Source: Peptostreptococcaceae bacterium oral taxon 113 str. W5053 (lineage in GTDB: Bacteria > Bacillota > Clostridia > Tissierellales > Peptoniphilaceae). Taken from it: 8,306 bases of DNA. The translations under genes were made by a program, and so were the position numbers. The number at the start of each line of letters is the position of its first letter. The stretch's first letter is position 1. A model generated the notes under the pieces. The model was not told the DNA's origin. It worked only from the letters and a program-made list of their open reading frames with translations, and did no database searches. Of this stretch, positions 6,277 through 8,306 are shown in pieces. The DNA lies in assembly GCA_000467935.1 (NCBI GenBank), contig KI259763.1, positions 1-8,306 on the forward strand, written 5' to 3'.

Positions 6277-6810
6277 TCAACTACTTGATTGTAACAATGT
6301 ATTCCTCCTAAAAATAACTGACAATTTATTATATAAATCATTATTTTGAATACCTAAAATTTCAATCGACAAAACCATAATCTCTATCAGCTCTATAAAC
6401 TCATCATTCATTAAACAGTCATTTTTTAATTTGTTATGAAAAATTTTCAACTATGCACTATTTTTAATTGAAATTAGAAATAGTGCATAGATTGCTCTAA
6501 TTTCTTTTTCTGCAAAAATCGTATCAATAATTTTATTTAAAACCAAATCAAAATTATTGAATTCACGATGTTTATCTATGATTGAACGAAGATTTTCTAA
6601 AATATTGTAGTTATAATAAGCCACTAAATCATGTAAAATTTCATAGGTGTTTTTATAATAACTATATAAACAACCTTTGCTGATTTTAGCTTTTTTCATG
6701 ACATCTTCCATCGTGGTTTTTGAAAAACTTTTTAATAAAAATATATCTTTACCTGTTACACACATCCTAAGTTTTCGTACATGTGTAGGTAGCCTTTGAT
6801 TTCTACACAT
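6277..6810 (-). pseudogene. TetR-family regulator interrupted by an in-frame TAG
   Basis: The N-terminal DNA-binding domain is recognisable: KDIFLLKSFSKTTMEDVMKK (21-40), then AKISKGCLYSYYKNTYEIL (41-59), the TetR helix-turn-helix. The ATG at 6810 has GAGGAG (6816-6821) 5 bases upstream. The frame stops at codon 120 with TAG (6451-6453). The same frame then stays open for 57 more codons, with helix-like sequence such as MNDEFIELIEIMVLSIEIL, to a TGA at 6277. Read through, it would be 177 residues, close to the usual 180-200 for this family. So this is a nonsense mutation, not a naturally short protein. The usual glycine in the KGF and KGGLY motifs is Ser28 and Cys47 here, suggesting drift. 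The 119-aa fragment keeps DNA-binding helices but lacks most of the ligand and dimer domain. It follows the MATE pump, its likely former target. Confidence 0.75.
6296..6324 (-). promoter_or_regulatory. Possible promoter for the sigma leader
   Basis: TTGTCA (6319-6324) and TACATT (6296-6301) are 17 bases apart on the minus strand, at the 3' end of the broken tetR frame. A weaker alternative is TTACAA (6201-6206) with TATAGT (6179-6184), 16 bases apart. Only the first would place the 44/48-codon upstream ORF within the transcript. Neither is close to consensus at both boxes. Confidence 0.3.
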
Positions 6811-6839
6811 GTTTTCTCCTCATAAAAACTTAAATAAAG

Positions 6840-6886
6840 AAAAGAGCTTGTTATAGAAACAACATGTTCATATACCAAGCTCTTTT
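6840..6886 (-). terminator. Terminator after the MATE gene
   Basis: AAAAGAGCTTG (6840-6850) and CAAGCTCTTTT (6876-6886) form a perfect 11-bp stem, extended by an imperfect inner palindrome. On the minus strand the stem is followed by TCTTTATTT. On the plus strand it runs into a T-run, so it could work in both directions. It starts 12 bases after the MATE stop codon. Confidence 0.85.
6850..6878 (-). promoter_or_regulatory. Candidate tetR promoter with an operator-like palindrome
   Basis: On the minus strand TTGGTA (6873-6878) and TATAAC (6850-6855) are 17 bases apart, 40 bases before the tetR start. An inverted repeat, TATA-2-AACA-3-TGTT-2-TATA (6852-6874), fills the spacer and overlaps both boxes, as autoregulatory TetR operators often do. 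The same bases form the upper stem of the MATE terminator hairpin. The symmetry could therefore be explained by the terminator alone. Confidence 0.4.
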
Positions 6887-6897
6887 TTATCACAACA

Positions 6898-8250
6898 CTA
6901 ACTTTTTACACTAAGCTGTTTCATTTTAAAGAGTTCTCGTTGCTGCATAACAAGCCCCACAACAATCATCGTAAAATCAACAACAGGTTCTGCCCACCAA
7001 ACAGCTGTCTCCCCAAATACTTTTGGTAATAAAAGCATTGCCGGTACAAATAAGATAAGCTGTCTCAGCATAACGATTTTTCCGGCTTTTTTGCCATCTC
7101 CAATCGCTTGGAAAAAGGTGATGGTCATAACCATAACTCCATATAAAAGAAAGACACTGTAAAACATCCGAAAGTGATTTACTCCACCGGCAGTAATCGA
7201 AGGATCCACATTAAATGCGGATAAGATTTGGCCGGAGAACAGTTGGGCAGGTATCCAGAAGATGGCTGCAAGCACTAATCCTCCGAGGCAAAACACCTTC
7301 ATCGCCTGTCTTACTCTGTCATATTGTTTTGCTCCGAAATTTGTACCGACTACGGGCTGTAATCCTTGACTCATTCCCCAAAGCGGAATAAAAGAAAAAG
7401 CATAGATTCTAAGGGTAGCTGCCATTAACGTTCCTGCGGTATTTCCTCCATAAGCAAAGGCTTGTTTATATAAAAGGGTCTGCTGAATCATAAAAAACAC
7501 TTGCATAACCATAGCGGAAACACCTACACCGAACATTTCCTTGTAGATTTCTTTTTGTTTGCAAATTCTTCCTATTTTGACATTCTCGCTTTTGTTTTTA
7601 AAGTAATACAAGGTGACAATTGCCTGAATCACTTGTGCGATAACTGTCGCTATTGCCGCACCCTCAATGGCATATTCTCCCATCGCTTTCATGAAAATAG
7701 GATCTAATGCAATATTGATAAATGCTCCAAGAGCCATAATGCCCATTGCTCTTTTCATCAGTCCCTCGCCACGCATCACCATGTTTGCCGATTGTGTAAA
7801 ATTAACAAATATGGAGCCTAAAAATAGTATTCTTAAGTATCTGACTCCAAATTCCTTAATTTCGCCTTCGGCACCCACTAAATCAAGGAAATGCGGAGCA
7901 AGAAAAATACCTCCTACCGTAATGATTATAGAGAACAAAATCACCCAATAAATCAGGTTTCCCATAATCTTATCTACCGTTTCCTTATCTCCTTTTCCCA
8001 ATGCTCTTGATAAGATGGAAGCACTTCCTACACCAAGTAAAGTAGATGTTCCGCTATTAAGAAATGTCAACGGTAATGCAACACCGCAAGCAGTCATCGC
8101 ACTTTGCCCAATAATATTTCCGGCAAAGATTCCGTCCATGAGAGGGTACAGTCCAATTACCAACATTCCAATCACTGCCGGAATGGATAGTTGGAACATT
8201 AGTGATAATGGTGTCTTGGTTAACAATTGCTCTTTCATGTTTTGTTTCAT
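6898..8250 (-). CDS. MATE-family multidrug efflux pump
   Basis: A complete 450-aa inner-membrane transporter of the usual MATE length. It has about twelve hydrophobic segments in two similar halves and no signal peptide. Early motifs are FQLSIPAVIGMLVIGLYPLMDGIF (19-42), in part the first helix with Asp39, and SRALGKGDKE (81-90). MRGEGLMKRAM is in the N-terminal half, and PLWGMSQGLQPVVGTNFGA in the C-terminal half is the second-half counterpart. It resembles the MepA-like branch of Firmicutes. Such pumps export cationic drugs or toxic metabolites using a sodium or proton gradient; the substrate here cannot be read from sequence. The ATG at 8250 is chosen because AAGGAG (8260-8265) is 9 bases upstream. 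An in-frame TTG at 8280 lacks support. A broken tetR follows, so it may be unregulated cargo of the element. Its promoter lies beyond the right edge. Confidence 0.9.
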   Translation of the reverse strand: MKQNMKEQLLTKTPLSLMFQLSIPAVIGMLVIGLYPLMDGIFAGNIIGQSAMTACGVALPLTFLNSGTSTLLGVGSASILSRALGKGDKETVDKIMGNLIYWVILFSIIITVGGIFLAPHFLDLVGAEGEIKEFGVRYLRILFLGSIFVNFTQSANMVMRGEGLMKRAMGIMALGAFINIALDPIFMKAMGEYAIEGAAIATVIAQVIQAIVTLYYFKNKSENVKIGRICKQKEIYKEMFGVGVSAMVMQVFFMIQQTLLYKQAFAYGGNTAGTLMAATLRIYAFSFIPLWGMSQGLQPVVGTNFGAKQYDRVRQAMKVFCLGGLVLAAIFWIPAQLFSGQILSAFNVDPSITAGGVNHFRMFYSVFLLYGVMVMTITFFQAIGDGKKAGKIVMLRQLILFVPAMLLLPKVFGETAVWWAEPVVDFTMIVVGLVMQQRELFKMKQLSVKS

Positions 8251-8306
8251 TTTAACCATCTCCTTCACACTAATTGGCAATCTTCCAAACTGTTGCTTTA
8301 TTTTTC

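Noticed and set aside
6295..6309. AGGAGG followed by TTG at the 3' end of the broken tetR
   Set aside because: The TTG lies in the tetR frame and gives only six codons before TGA; no separate gene follows. It is chance or a relic.
8251..8280. TTG start of the MATE gene at 8280
   Set aside because: The ATG at 8250 has a well-placed AAGGAG; the extension is not typical of MATE proteins and includes that site.
8274..8288. Small inverted repeat TTGG-7-CCAA upstream of the MATE gene as an operator
   Set aside because: Only 4 bp per arm and too close to the window edge to see a promoter; not distinguishable from chance.
1..8306. tRNA, rRNA, CRISPR array, insertion sequence
   Set aside because: No cloverleaf, rRNA segment, regularly spaced repeats or DDE transposase was seen on either strand.

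Overview
The window is AT-rich DNA with strong AGGAGG-type ribosome binding sites, frequent ATA/AGA/TTA codons and U-tailed intrinsic terminators. This fits a low-GC Bacillota (Firmicutes) host, probably a Clostridia or Tissierellia anaerobe or a Streptococcus-like coccus; the sequence does not fix the species. Every convincing gene lies on the minus strand, so transcription runs from high to low coordinates. The content (large serine recombinases, an ICE-type sigma-like protein, a small TnpW-like protein, and a drug-efflux pump with a TetR regulator) indicates one end of an integrative or conjugative element carrying an efflux cargo.

In transcription order: (1) a complete MATE efflux pump (8250-6898) ends at a hairpin terminator (6840-6886). 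A candidate promoter and operator-like palindrome for the next gene are folded into that same hairpin. (2) A TetR-family regulator starts at 6810. Its reading frame is broken by an in-frame TAG at 6451-6453 but continues in frame to a TGA at 6277, giving the normal TetR length if read through, so it is called a pseudogene or truncated repressor. (3) A leader region of about 270 bases (6001-6270) holds two U-tailed hairpins, a well-formed 27-codon leader ORF whose stop overlaps the next start, and a 20-bp inverted repeat that can hide the next ribosome binding site. (4) A 133-aa sigma-like protein (6004-5603) follows, closed by a strong terminator (5551-5594). (5) About 300 bases without a clear gene lead into a GC-richer, structured leader, a 25-codon ORF with a perfect Shine-Dalgarno, and an overlapping 62-aa TnpW-like protein. 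(6) A near-consensus promoter (4793-4821) drives three tandem large serine recombinases (557 aa, 567 aa, and at least 455 aa running off the left edge). They are joined by two identical 8-base ATG/stop overlaps.

Reading of the whole: the three recombinases form a translationally coupled excision/integration operon, the 'triplet serine integrase' arrangement known from some Firmicutes ICEs. The sigma-like protein and small overlapping ORFs upstream look like the regulatory module. The most unusual part is the sigma leader, which has the layout of a translation-sensing attenuator like those in front of antibiotic-resistance genes. It would tie expression of the element's regulator to ribosome behaviour. 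That function is inferred from sequence alone.
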